From contig CANQWM010000015.1 in NCBI GenBank assembly GCA_947627535.1, forward strand, positions 1 to 60,421: a DNA stretch of 60,421 bases, in the 5' to 3' direction. The DNA comes from an uncultured Acetatifactor sp. Its GTDB lineage: Bacteria > Bacillota > Clostridia > Lachnospirales > Lachnospiraceae. The position numbers and the translations under genes are program-made. Shown piece by piece: positions 53,706 to 60,421 of this stretch; the first letter of the stretch is position 1, and each line of letters begins with the position of its first letter. Under the pieces are notes generated by a model that searched no databases, had not been told where the DNA came from, and worked only from the letters and a program-made list of their open reading frames with translations.

Positions 53706-55154
53706 CTATCCCGGGAGAAGCCGCAGTCCCTTGGGATAATGATTTTTCATGACTCCGCCGGCCAGCTTTCCCCAGCCCAGGCTGAACCCCCGCAGGCAGA
53801 TCAGATACCAGCCTTTTTCCCCTTCTGCGGCAAAGGTCTGGCCGTTCAGGTAGGAGAGGGCCTTTGGAGTGTCTGTGCCAAAATCCCACATATGGGCGGC
53901 GTACTGTGGTTGAAGGGCAAGCGCAAACGAGTGGGAAGGTTCAAAGCGGTCCTTTTTCAGCGAGCCGATATGGAGACCGGGCCGAAGCACCTTCAGTCCT
54001 TTCAGATCCGGCATCTGTGCCGGAACCAGATAAAGATTGTCCCCGAATCGGATGAAAACGGTTTCTTCCTTCAGCCCCACGGCCTTTGCAAGCTGTTCCG
54101 CGGGACTGCCCTGAAACGGTGTCAGGTTTTCCCGGCAGAAGGAAAAAAGCGCTTCCGCTTCCTTCTCCGGAAGTTGCTTTACGGGGCCGTCCGCGGGACA
54201 GGAACGGATGGCGGCTTCCCGGGCGCCCTGTTTTTCCAGCAGGGCCGCAAAATGGCCTTCCCCCTTTATCCGGTGGGGCCACAGCCGCAAGGTACTTACC
54301 AGGCGTCCGTCCGTTTCGTCTCCCCATTCCGGGACGCCGTCGCAGGGGGCGTCTCCAAAGGCGGATTTATCGATGGGAAGAAGGGAAAAGTCTGGGTGTC
54401 CGGCCAGAAACCGGCTGACGCTCCCCTCGTTTTCCGCCGGCGCAAAGGTACAGGTGGAATAGACCAGTCTTCCGCCGGGCCGGAGCATTTCCGCGGCCCG
54501 GTTCAGAATGTCGTCCTGCCGCCGGGCGCAGAGCGCTACGTTTTCGGGGCTCCATTCCTCACAGGCGGCCGGGTTTTTCCGGAACATGCCTTCTCCGGAA
54601 CAGGGGGCGTCCACCAGGATCCGGTCAAAATAACCCGGAAAAAACTGCGCAAGCCGTTCCGGCGTCTCGTTTGTCACAAGGGCGTTGCAGACGCCCATCC
54701 GTTCCAGATTTCCGGAGAGGATCCTGGCCCGGGCAGGGTGGATCTCATTGCAGACGAGCAGGCCCGTTCCGGCAAGAGCCGCGGCGAGCTGGGCGCTCTT
54801 TCCCCCGGGGGCGGCGCACAGATCCAGAACCCGTTCTCCCGGCTTGGGCGCAAGGATCTCCGCGGGGGCCATGGCGCTGGGCTCCTGAATATAGTAAAGT
54901 CCGGCTTCGTGAAAGGGATGCTTCCCGGGCTGTTCCCCGGAAGAATAGTAATAGGCGTCCCTTGCCCAGGGCACTTGCGAGCGTGTTTTGTCCTGGGGCG
55001 CAAAAACTTCCGCGGCGCTTTTTCCCTCCGCGTCCTTTTTCAGCCGGTTGAGACGCAGTGCCTGATGCTGCTTCTGCTCCAGCGCGTCCAGAAACGCTCC
55101 GTATTCCGTTTTGAGCAGCCCCTCCATTCTCTCCGCGAACTCATCCGGCAGCAT
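53706..55154 (-). CDS. RsmF/NOL1/Nop2/Sun-family rRNA cytosine-C5 methyltransferase
   Basis: A 482-residue SAM-dependent RNA m5C methyltransferase. The SAM-binding motif is VLDLCAAPGGKSAQLAAAL; the two conserved cysteines are in ILVDAPCSGEGMFRKN (motif IV) and YSTCTFAPAENEG (motif VI). A C-terminal domain of about 180 residues carries a PUA-like segment as in RsmF/YebU. It likely methylates 16S rRNA, position not known. It lies 72 bases downstream of tRNA-Pro on the same strand, with the tRNA terminator in between. Confidence 0.9.
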   Translation of the reverse strand: MLPDEFAERMEGLLKTEYGAFLDALEQKQHQALRLNRLKKDAEGKSAAEVFAPQDKTRSQVPWARDAYYYSSGEQPGKHPFHEAGLYYIQEPSAMAPAEILAPKPGERVLDLCAAPGGKSAQLAAALAGTGLLVCNEIHPARARILSGNLERMGVCNALVTNETPERLAQFFPGYFDRILVDAPCSGEGMFRKNPAACEEWSPENVALCARRQDDILNRAAEMLRPGGRLVYSTCTFAPAENEGSVSRFLAGHPDFSLLPIDKSAFGDAPCDGVPEWGDETDGRLVSTLRLWPHRIKGEGHFAALLEKQGAREAAIRSCPADGPVKQLPEKEAEALFSFCRENLTPFQGSPAEQLAKAVGLKEETVFIRFGDNLYLVPAQMPDLKGLKVLRPGLHIGSLKKDRFEPSHSFALALQPQYAAHMWDFGTDTPKALSYLNGQTFAAEGEKGWYLICLRGFSLGWGKLAGGVMKNHYPKGLRLLPG

Positions 55155-55195
55155 AGAAATACCATACCTTTCCGTAAAACTTTCCGTGAAAGAAA

Positions 55196-55217
55196 CAGGA
55201 CCCTGAAAAGGGTCCTG
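55196..55217 (-). terminator. Terminator after tRNA-Pro, minus strand
   Basis: caggaccc (55196-55203) pairs with gggtcctg (55210-55217), loop six bases. On the minus strand the stem is followed by TTTCTTT. Confidence 0.75.
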
Positions 55218-55226
55218 CTTTTGCGA

Positions 55227-55300
55227 TCGGCGCGACGTGATTCGAACACGCGACCTCTGCGTCCCGAACGCAGCGCTCTACCAAGCTGAGCCACGCGCCG
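55227..55300 (-). tRNA. tRNA-Pro, anticodon CGG
   Basis: Cloverleaf read on the minus strand: 7-base acceptor stem CGGCGCG/CGCGCCG with discriminator A, D arm with AGCTTGGTA loop, anticodon stem CTGCG/CGCAG enclosing TTCGGGA (anticodon CGG), and T arm with TTCGAAT. CCA is not encoded. The anticodon reads CCG codons. A strong promoter lies upstream (55316-55344) and a terminator downstream. proS, whose enzyme charges this tRNA, is also in the window. Confidence 0.95.
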
Positions 55301-55315
55301 TCTGGTAACAGTAAA

Positions 55316-55344
55316 ATAATATATAAAAAGCCATTGATTGTCAA
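55316..55344 (-). promoter_or_regulatory. Sigma-A-type promoter for tRNA-Pro
   Basis: On the minus strand, TTGACA (55339-55344) and TATTAT (55316-55321) with a 17-base spacer, 16 bases from the tRNA 5' end. Confidence 0.8.
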
Positions 55345-55365
55345 GAGAAAATCCAATATTATAAT
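55334..55365 (+). promoter_or_regulatory. Sigma-A-type promoter for ogt, overlapping the tRNA promoter
   Basis: Two alternative pairs exist: TTGATT (55334-55339) with TATTAT (55357-55362), spacer 17, or TTGTCA (55338-55343) with TATAAT (55360-55365), spacer 16. Either overlaps the -35 region of the tRNA promoter. Confidence 0.65.
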
Positions 55366-55432
55366 AATACTTGGGGTGAAAAATCCGGTGAGGGACGCTC
55401 CCGGATTCCTCTTTGGAGGGAGGAAAAGAGGG

Positions 55433-55930
55433 ATGGCGCTTGGAACCTGTATGGATACGGAGATCGGACGGCTGTATCTGGCGGAAGAAGACGGCTGCAT
55501 CGTGCGGCTTACATTGGGACCGGCTCCGGCGGGGGACTGCATGGGCGGAAGTCCGCTGCTTACCCGCGCCGCGGCACAGGTGAGAGAGTATCTGGCGGGA
55601 GAGCGGAAAACATTTACCGTTCCCCTGAAAGCGGAGGGAACGCCCTTCCAGAAAACCGTCTGGGAAGCGCTGCGCAGGATTCCCTATGGCAGGACGAGAA
55701 GCTATGGCGAGATTGCGGAGGAGATCGGGAACCCGAAAGGCGCAAGGGCGGTGGGAATGGCGTGCAACCGCAATCCCATTCTGCTTCTGATCCCCTGCCA
55801 CAGGGTGATCGGCAGCACGGGAAAGCTGGTAGGGTTTGGCTGCGGGCTACCCGTGAAGGAGAAACTTCTCTCTCTGGAAAAGCGCGTTGAAGGGGAAGCG
55901 TGCCTGGGGCAGGAAACGCCGGAGCATTGA
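55433..55930 (+). CDS. ogt: Methylated-DNA--[protein]-cysteine S-methyltransferase
   Basis: A suicide DNA repair protein that accepts the methyl group from O6-methylguanine. The 165-residue length is standard. The acceptor is C122 in LIPCHRVIGSTGKLVGFGCGL, preceded by the helix-turn-helix region RIPYGRTRSYGEIAEEIGNPKGARAVGMACNRNP. The ATG at 55433 follows a GGAGGGAGG site. It is divergent from tRNA-Pro with overlapping promoters, and the next gene starts 18 bases after its stop. Confidence 0.95.
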   Translation: MALGTCMDTEIGRLYLAEEDGCIVRLTLGPAPAGDCMGGSPLLTRAAAQVREYLAGERKTFTVPLKAEGTPFQKTVWEALRRIPYGRTRSYGEIAEEIGNPKGARAVGMACNRNPILLLIPCHRVIGSTGKLVGFGCGLPVKEKLLSLEKRVEGEACLGQETPEH

Positions 55931-55947
55931 AGTCAGGAGAGACGGCT

Positions 55948-56589
55948 ATGGCAGAATCGTCTTATTTTCAGAATGCACTGCATAATTTTGTGTATGAAGC
56001 CGCAAGCGGCGGTGCTGTCCGCCATCTGACCGATCTTGGCTGCACGGTGAAACAGGTGGCGGAAAAACTGGACTTCCCAACGCCTTATGAGCAGGTGAGA
56101 CAGAAAGTCTGGGAACGCCTGCTGGATACGGGCGTTATCCTGACAAAGGAGCCCGGATGCGTCGTCGAAAAGAAGGCCAGCTATGTCAGGGAATACGATT
56201 CATACGGAAGGGCGAGCTTCCGCAGGGTAGAGCAGCCTTGCCGGGAAACGCCGGCGCCCCAATGGCACGACCTTGCGGCGGGGCAGAGGGGACCGGAAGG
56301 GATCGTAGCCCTCCTGCAGGAAAAGACCGCGGAAAACGGAGTGGAAAACGCATATATATCCTGCGATTTCGGGCTGATCTTAAAGCGTGATCCCGGGAAA
56401 TATCAGGAGATTCTATCGGCGCTGAAAGAGCGGGACAGGGAATATGTGGAGGGACTTCCCTGGAAGGCAGAGAGAGTTTATCACAGGCTGGATCCCAGAA
56501 TGCAGGACATCATATCCCGGCTTCTTGAGAGAGGGCTGTGGCAGGGAACGTGCTTTTTCCTGAAAACAGGCGAGAGAATACGGATTTGA
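55948..56589 (+). CDS. Conserved-looking hypothetical protein, 213 residues
   Basis: I do not recognise the family. The protein is soluble, with no signal peptide. Its N-terminal 70 residues look like a helical domain (AVRHLTDLGCTVKQVAEKLD, then YEQVRQKVWERLLDTG), possibly a winged-helix-like fold. The central part is Arg/Pro rich (RRVEQPCRETPAPQWH) and the C-terminal part has ENAYISCDFGLILKRD and a WKAERVYHRLDPRMQDIISRLLE helix. AGGAGA precedes the ATG at 55948. It lies between ogt (18-base gap) and an RNA methyltransferase gene (25-base gap), so it is very likely part of their operon. Confidence 0.75.
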   Translation: MAESSYFQNALHNFVYEAASGGAVRHLTDLGCTVKQVAEKLDFPTPYEQVRQKVWERLLDTGVILTKEPGCVVEKKASYVREYDSYGRASFRRVEQPCRETPAPQWHDLAAGQRGPEGIVALLQEKTAENGVENAYISCDFGLILKRDPGKYQEILSALKERDREYVEGLPWKAERVYHRLDPRMQDIISRLLERGLWQGTCFFLKTGERIRI

Positions 56590-56614
56590 AAGAACGGCGG
56601 GAAGGAGAACGAAA

Positions 56615-57817
56615 ATGTATCAGACCATTGTAACGCTGAAAAAAGGCGAGGGACGCACCCTGAAAGCGGGCGGCGCATGGATATATGACAACGAGATCGC
56701 ATCCGTCATGGGAAGCTTTGAAAATGGAGATGTGGTGGAGGTCAGGGACTTTGACGGTTACCGTATGGGCTGCGGCTATCTCAATACCCGGTCAAAGATC
56801 ACGGTGCGGATGCTTTCCCGAAAGGCGGATACGCTGATCGACGCCGCCTTCTTTGAGGGAAGGGTGCGCGACGCATGGGAGTACAGAAAACAGACCATCG
56901 ACACCTCCAGCTGCCGCCTGATTTTCGGGGAGGCGGATTTTCTGCCGGGAATCGTGGTGGATAAGTTTTCTGATGTGCTCGTGGTGGAGTCTCTGGCGCT
57001 TGGGATCGACAGATGGAAGCCTGTGATCGTGGATGCGCTGAAAAAGGTGCTGGCCGAGGACGGAATCCGGATCCGCGGCGTCTACGAGCGCAGCGACGCC
57101 AGAGTGCGCCTGCAGGAAGGAATGGAGCGGAGCAAGGGGTTTATCGGGGAGCCCTTTGACACGAAGGTGGAAATCGTGGAAAACGGCGTAAAATATCTGG
57201 TGGATGTGGAAGACGGCCAGAAGACGGGATTCTTTTTGGACCAGAAAAACAACCGGGCCGCCATCCATCGCTTCTGTAAGGATAAAAGAGTGCTGGACTG
57301 CTTTACCCATACGGGGTCTTTTGCGCTGAACGCGGGAATTGCGGGAGCAAGAGAAGTTTTGGGGGTGGACGCTTCCCGGCTGGCTGTGGATCAGGCGGAA
57401 GAGAATGCAAGATTGAACGGGTTGGAGGAGAGAGTCAGGTTTGTCTGTGCGGATGTGTTTGAATTGCTGCCCCGGCTGGAAGAAAAGGGGGAAAAGTTCG
57501 ATGTGGTGATCCTGGATCCTCCTGCTTTTACAAAGTCCAGAAATTCCGTAAAGAATGCGGTAAAAGGCTACCGGGAAATCAATCTGCGGGGGTTGAGACT
57601 GGTGAAGGACGGCGGATTCCTGGCCACCTGCTCCTGCTCTCATTTCATGGAGCCGGAATTGTTTGCAAAGACCATCCGGGAGGCGGCCGTGGGGGCGCAT
57701 AAGCGTCTGCGGCAGGTGGAATTCCGCACCCAGGCCTGCGACCATCCCATCCTTTGGGCGGCGGACCAGTCTTATTATTTGAAGTTCTACATCTTTCAGG
57801 TTTGTGAAGAGCGTTAA
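56615..57817 (+). CDS. RlmI-like class I SAM-dependent rRNA methyltransferase
   Basis: A 400-residue protein with an N-terminal PUA domain (about 1-75, VTLKKGEGRTLKAGGAWIY), a central domain (about 75-190), and a Rossmann methyltransferase domain containing VLDCFTHTGSFALNAGIAGAR (motif I), VLGVDAS, DVVILDPPAFTKS (motif IV) and CSCSHFM. E. coli RlmI makes m5C1962 of 23S rRNA; relatives act on other positions, so the target is inferred. GGGAAGGAG precedes the ATG. It is followed 23 bases later by a YitT gene. Confidence 0.9.
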   Translation: MYQTIVTLKKGEGRTLKAGGAWIYDNEIASVMGSFENGDVVEVRDFDGYRMGCGYLNTRSKITVRMLSRKADTLIDAAFFEGRVRDAWEYRKQTIDTSSCRLIFGEADFLPGIVVDKFSDVLVVESLALGIDRWKPVIVDALKKVLAEDGIRIRGVYERSDARVRLQEGMERSKGFIGEPFDTKVEIVENGVKYLVDVEDGQKTGFFLDQKNNRAAIHRFCKDKRVLDCFTHTGSFALNAGIAGAREVLGVDASRLAVDQAEENARLNGLEERVRFVCADVFELLPRLEEKGEKFDVVILDPPAFTKSRNSVKNAVKGYREINLRGLRLVKDGGFLATCSCSHFMEPELFAKTIREAAVGAHKRLRQVEFRTQACDHPILWAADQSYYLKFYIFQVCEER

Positions 57818-57840
57818 GGGCGGGAGGTATCAGAGGTTAT

Positions 57841-58743
57841 ATGAAACAAAAAGGGCAAAAGCGGGTTTTCAAAAGAGAGTGGAAAGAATTGAGATGGAGA
57901 AACTTTCTCTTTTTGACGGCGGCGGGAATGATAAACGCATTTGGGGTTTCTCTGTTTCTGTTTCCGGTAAAGCTGTACGACAGCGGTATATCAGGACTGT
58001 CCATGCTGCTCGATCAGCTTACGCCGTCAGCGTTTACGCTTTCCATGTTCCTTATTGTCCTGAATTTTCCAATTTTTATATTTGGCCTGAAGAAACAGGG
58101 GCTGGCCTTTACCGTGTCTTCCCTGTACGCTATTGTCGTCTATTCGCTGGCTTCTTTTCTGATCCTGCATATCCTGCCTATCGACGTGAACTTCGTCTCT
58201 CCCCTGGCAGGAACCGACCTGCTTCTGTGCGCGGTGTTCGGCGGGGTCATCTCGGGCATCGGAAGCGGTCTGACGATCCGATTCGGCGGGGCGATCGACG
58301 GCCTTGATGTATTGTCGGTAGTCTTTGCAAAAAGGATCGGTATCTCGATTGGCACTTTTGTAATGATCTTCAACACGCTTCTCTACATTGTCTGCGGCAT
58401 CGTTATCAGAAGCTGGATCCTGCCCCTTTATTCCATTGTGACGTACTATGTGGGATCAAAAACGATAGATTTCATTGTAGAAGGCTTCGACAGATCCGTA
58501 TGCGCAATGATCGTGACGAATAAGGCGCAGGAGCTTTCCGCGGCGCTTTCGGAAAACTTCCGGGCGGGCGGTACGATTGTCAGCGCCACGGGCGGCTATT
58601 CCAAAGATGAAAAGCAGATCATTTATTTTATCGTCAACCACTTTCAGATCAACAAATTAAAGAAGGTCGTCATGGATATAGATGACAACGCCTTCATTTC
58701 CTTACAAAATGTTTCCGAGATCGTAAGAAGATTGGCACAATGA
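57841..58743 (+). CDS. YitT family membrane protein, second paralogue
   Basis: A 300-residue protein with the same plan as the protein at 13192-14067: five or six hydrophobic segments, a glycine-rich centre (FGGVISGIGSGLTIRFGGAIDGLDVL) and a C-terminal DUF2179 domain. Function unknown. AGAGG is four bases before the ATG. It ends 18 bases before the promoter of the metal exporter gene. Confidence 0.88.
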   Translation: MKQKGQKRVFKREWKELRWRNFLFLTAAGMINAFGVSLFLFPVKLYDSGISGLSMLLDQLTPSAFTLSMFLIVLNFPIFIFGLKKQGLAFTVSSLYAIVVYSLASFLILHILPIDVNFVSPLAGTDLLLCAVFGGVISGIGSGLTIRFGGAIDGLDVLSVVFAKRIGISIGTFVMIFNTLLYIVCGIVIRSWILPLYSIVTYYVGSKTIDFIVEGFDRSVCAMIVTNKAQELSAALSENFRAGGTIVSATGGYSKDEKQIIYFIVNHFQINKLKKVVMDIDDNAFISLQNVSEIVRRLAQ

Positions 58744-58761
58744 CGGCGCGGCCCGAAGTTC

Positions 58762-58827
58762 TTGACATTTTGACAAAATATGGTATAGTTGAGTTCCAGA
58801 TGCAATTCGTTTGCATCTGGAATTTTT
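58762..58827 (+). promoter_or_regulatory. Promoter and start-site hairpin of the metal exporter gene
   Basis: TTGACA (58762-58767), 16 bases, TATAGT (58784-58789). Immediately downstream, where transcription should start, lies a 12-base perfect hairpin (58794-58805 with 58811-58822) with a five-base loop and five T residues. It could act as an attenuator, as an operator dyad or as a 5' mRNA stabiliser. The leader before the ATG is about 80 bases, too short for a manganese riboswitch. Confidence 0.65.
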
Positions 58828-58875
58828 GACCGTCTGGAACGGCGGATAAATAAAATTTTCTGGAAGGGCTGCTCT

Positions 58876-59715
58876 ATGCTGGAAGTGATTCGGGATACGG
58901 TAACAGATACTTTGAAACTGATTCCCTTTTTGTTCCTTGCCTATCTGGCGATGGAATATCTGGAACACAGAACGGGGGAAAAAACACAGAGGCTGATCGG
59001 GAAGGCCGGACGTCTGGGTCCCGTCCTGGGAGGGATTCTTGGAATGGCGCCTCAATGCGGCTTTTCCGCCGCGGCGTCCAACTTGTATGCGGGGCGCGTG
59101 ATCTCGCTGGGAACGTTGATCGCGGTCTATCTTTCCACGTCGGATGAGATGCTGCCGATCCTGATCTCCGAGCAGGCGCCTGTGGGACTGATGGTTCGCT
59201 TTCTGCTGACGAAGGCGGCCATCGGTCTTGCGGCGGGAATGGTCGTCGATCTTCTGTTCCGGAAAAAGGATCTTGCGAAACAGGGGCACATTCACGAAAT
59301 CTGCGAGCAGGAGCATTGTCATTGCGAAAAGGGAATTGTGCGTTCCGCGCTGCGGCACACGGCGCAGATTGCCTTTTTTATTCTGCTGGTCACGTTTGCG
59401 CTGAATCTGGCGCTGCATTTTGTAGGGGAAAGGGCGCTGGCGGGGCTGGTCCTGAACAGACCGGTTCTGGGACCGGCACTGGCGGGGCTGGTCGGCCTGA
59501 TCCCAAACTGTGCCGGTTCCGTGGTGATCACGCAGCTGTACCTGGAGGGTGCGATGGGCCCCGGGGCCGCCATGGCCGGACTTCTGACCGGTTCCGGCGT
59601 GGGGCTTCTGGTATTGTTTCGGGTTAATCACGACAGAAAGGAAAATCTGAAGGTGCTGGGCCTGCTGTACGGAATCGGCGTGACGGCAGGGATGGCAGCA
59701 GGGTTTGTCTGGTAA
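58876..59715 (+). CDS. Putative heavy-metal/manganese exporter (10-TM family)
   Basis: A 279-residue membrane protein of the putative 10TM heavy-metal exporter family, sometimes annotated as manganese transporter. It has an internal repeat: GGILGMAPQCGFSAAASNLY in the first half and VGLIPNCAGSVVITQLYLEGA in the second, each with a Cys in a P-x-C loop. A His/Cys-rich loop at about 136-155 (HIHEICEQEHCHCEK) looks like a metal-binding site. Substrate is inferred from family and from the Fur-type regulator gene nine bases past its stop. The ATG at 58876 follows AAGGG. Confidence 0.82.
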   Translation: MLEVIRDTVTDTLKLIPFLFLAYLAMEYLEHRTGEKTQRLIGKAGRLGPVLGGILGMAPQCGFSAAASNLYAGRVISLGTLIAVYLSTSDEMLPILISEQAPVGLMVRFLLTKAAIGLAAGMVVDLLFRKKDLAKQGHIHEICEQEHCHCEKGIVRSALRHTAQIAFFILLVTFALNLALHFVGERALAGLVLNRPVLGPALAGLVGLIPNCAGSVVITQLYLEGAMGPGAAMAGLLTGSGVGLLVLFRVNHDRKENLKVLGLLYGIGVTAGMAAGFVW

Positions 59716-59748
59716 TATCGCGGTATGGGAAGAAAGCAGGAAAAGAGC

Positions 59749-60294
59749 ATGGAGAGACGACAGCCGGGGACGGAGAAGGACGGTCTGCGGTATTCTTCCG
59801 AAGAGACAAAGGAACACAGTCTGCGGTATCCGTCCGAAGGAACGAAGGGGGACGGTCTGCGGTATCCCCCGGGACTGAGATGGACAAGACAGAGAAAAAG
59901 CGTATACAAAGCGCTTTGGGAGGCAGAGGAACCCTTAAGCGCCGTACAGATCCTCCGCCTGACGGCCCGGGACGGCGGGGAAGGGTATGCGCTTTCCACC
60001 GTCTATCGGATATTGGCGGCGTTTGAAGAAAACGGCATGGCGGAAAAGACGGCCTGGATGGAGGACGGGACGGCGGCCTATTCCCTGAACCGCGGAGAGC
60101 ACACACATTACGCCGTCTGTCTGGAGTGCCGCAGGCGTATACCGCTGCGAAACTGCCCGATTTCCGGCATCCATCTGGAGCAGGAGACGGAGGATTTCGT
60201 CATCACAGGTCATAAATTGGAGCTGTACGGCTATTGCAGTATGTGTAAAAAGAAAGAAAAACAGGAAAAAATTACAAAAAGAATAGAAAAGTAA
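59749..60294 (+). CDS. Fur-family transcriptional regulator with repeat-bearing N-terminal extension
   Basis: A 181-residue metal-sensing regulator, probably Zur- or Fur-like. The N-terminal 45 or so residues are an unusual Arg/Gly/Tyr/Glu extension made of three 12-residue tandem repeats with the core LRY. The winged helix follows (RWTRQRKSVYKAL; LSTVYRILAAFEENG), and a dimerisation domain with two Cys pairs (CLEC and CSMC) of the structural zinc site, and HTHYAVC. The start is uncertain: ATG 59749 has AGGA seven bases upstream, while ATG 59725 (eight more residues) has no site. It follows the metal exporter gene, which it may regulate. Confidence 0.85.
   Translation: MERRQPGTEKDGLRYSSEETKEHSLRYPSEGTKGDGLRYPPGLRWTRQRKSVYKALWEAEEPLSAVQILRLTARDGGEGYALSTVYRILAAFEENGMAEKTAWMEDGTAAYSLNRGEHTHYAVCLECRRRIPLRNCPISGIHLEQETEDFVITGHKLELYGYCSMCKKKEKQEKITKRIEK
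59770..59877 (+). repeat. Three tandem 36-bp repeats in the Fur-like gene
   Basis: Units at 59770-59805, 59806-59841 and 59842-59877 encode TEKDGLRYSSEE, TKEHSLRYPSEG and TKGDGLRYPPGL, in frame. Confidence 0.9.
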
Positions 60295-60376
60295 GCGAAA
60301 CATTATAGAAATAGAAATGGTTTTATGGTATGATTAACATACAGTCCCGTCTTCGACACTTAAGCAGTCAGTAAGA

Positions 60377-60416
60377 GCCGGATTTTCCCATAAAATAAGG
60401 GAAAACCGGCTTTTAT
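60377..60416 (+). terminator. Rho-independent terminator near the window end
   Basis: gccggattttccc (60377-60389) pairs with gggaaaaccggc (60399-60410), one bulged base, then TTTTATT. It lies 80 bases after the Fur-like gene. Confidence 0.9.
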
Positions 60417-60421
60417 TAATT

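Noticed and set aside
13192..58743. The two YitT genes as a duplicated block
   Set aside because: They are clearly divergent, with different neighbours and no shared flanking DNA; multiple YitT paralogues are common in Firmicutes.
58790..58875. Manganese (yybP-ykoY) riboswitch before the metal exporter
   Set aside because: The leader is about 80 bases, mostly one simple hairpin, too short for that riboswitch fold.
1..60421. CRISPR array or prophage
   Set aside because: No regularly spaced short repeats, cas genes, or phage structural genes were found; the only tandem repeats are the three-unit coding repeats in ftsH and the Fur-like gene.

Overview
The window looks like a chromosomal segment of a spore-forming, moderately GC-rich Clostridia species, most probably of the family Lachnospiraceae. 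The basis is gene content and order: uvrC-hprK-ROK glucokinase-murB-rapZ-whiA-HPr-like, an archaeal/eukaryote-type prolyl-tRNA synthetase, a TrpB2-type tryptophan synthase beta chain, MecA, reverse rubrerythrin, sporulation (YtaF) and germination (GerA family) proteins, Gram-positive Shine-Dalgarno sites and sigma-A promoters. I see no phage, plasmid, CRISPR or complete insertion sequence. Most of the region is housekeeping DNA, with an accessory-looking middle (about 30-39 kb).

Layout. 0-10.5 kb: cysK, a small unknown gene, a chemoreceptor, a membrane protein, niaR, a RdgB/HAM1-like pyrophosphatase whose 3' end runs into a large palindromic element, mecA, trpB2, proS behind a 338-base leader, and a DEDDh exonuclease. 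10.5-18.4 kb: a D,D-carboxypeptidase and trmB (divergent), trxA and yitT, then on the minus strand an anion permease, pyrG and a DUF1846 gene. 18.6-29.9 kb: a lipoprotein, ftsH, uvrC, and the hprK/glk/murB/rapZ/whiA/HPr-like cluster, ending in a lipid kinase. The HPr-like protein has Glu at position 15 instead of the phosphorylatable His but keeps Ser46, so with HprK it resembles a Crh-type regulator rather than a PTS carrier.

30-34.5 kb: three tandem paralogous solute-binding-type lipoproteins with duplicated leader and promoter DNA and no transporter genes nearby. 34.5-39.4 kb: gerA-family and ytaF genes, then an Rpn-family PD-(D/E)XK nuclease gene with a possible hairpin switch over its ribosome site, translationally coupled to a polysaccharide deacetylase gene, then a UPF0340 gene. 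39.4-49.4 kb: a TSCPD-domain gene and murG, a membrane protein, pgi, a 2-hydroxyacid dehydrogenase, a GtrA-like protein, luxS-mtnN (activated methyl cycle and AI-2), reverse rubrerythrin, and a histidine kinase/response regulator pair.

49.6-60.4 kb: a coiled-coil protein, an O-antigen-ligase-like protein, an AI-2E family permease, two RNA-modification genes, a tRNA-Pro(CGG) divergent from ogt with overlapping promoters, an unknown gene, an RlmI-like methyltransferase, a second YitT protein, and a predicted heavy-metal (manganese) exporter next to a Fur-family regulator that carries a tandemly repeated N-terminal extension.

The points most worth following up are the Crh-like HPr beside HprK, the triplicated orphan binding lipoproteins, the palindromic element at 5252-5407, and the alternative hairpins over the ribosome site of the Rpn gene. 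No search or folding program was run; family names rest on motif recognition by eye.
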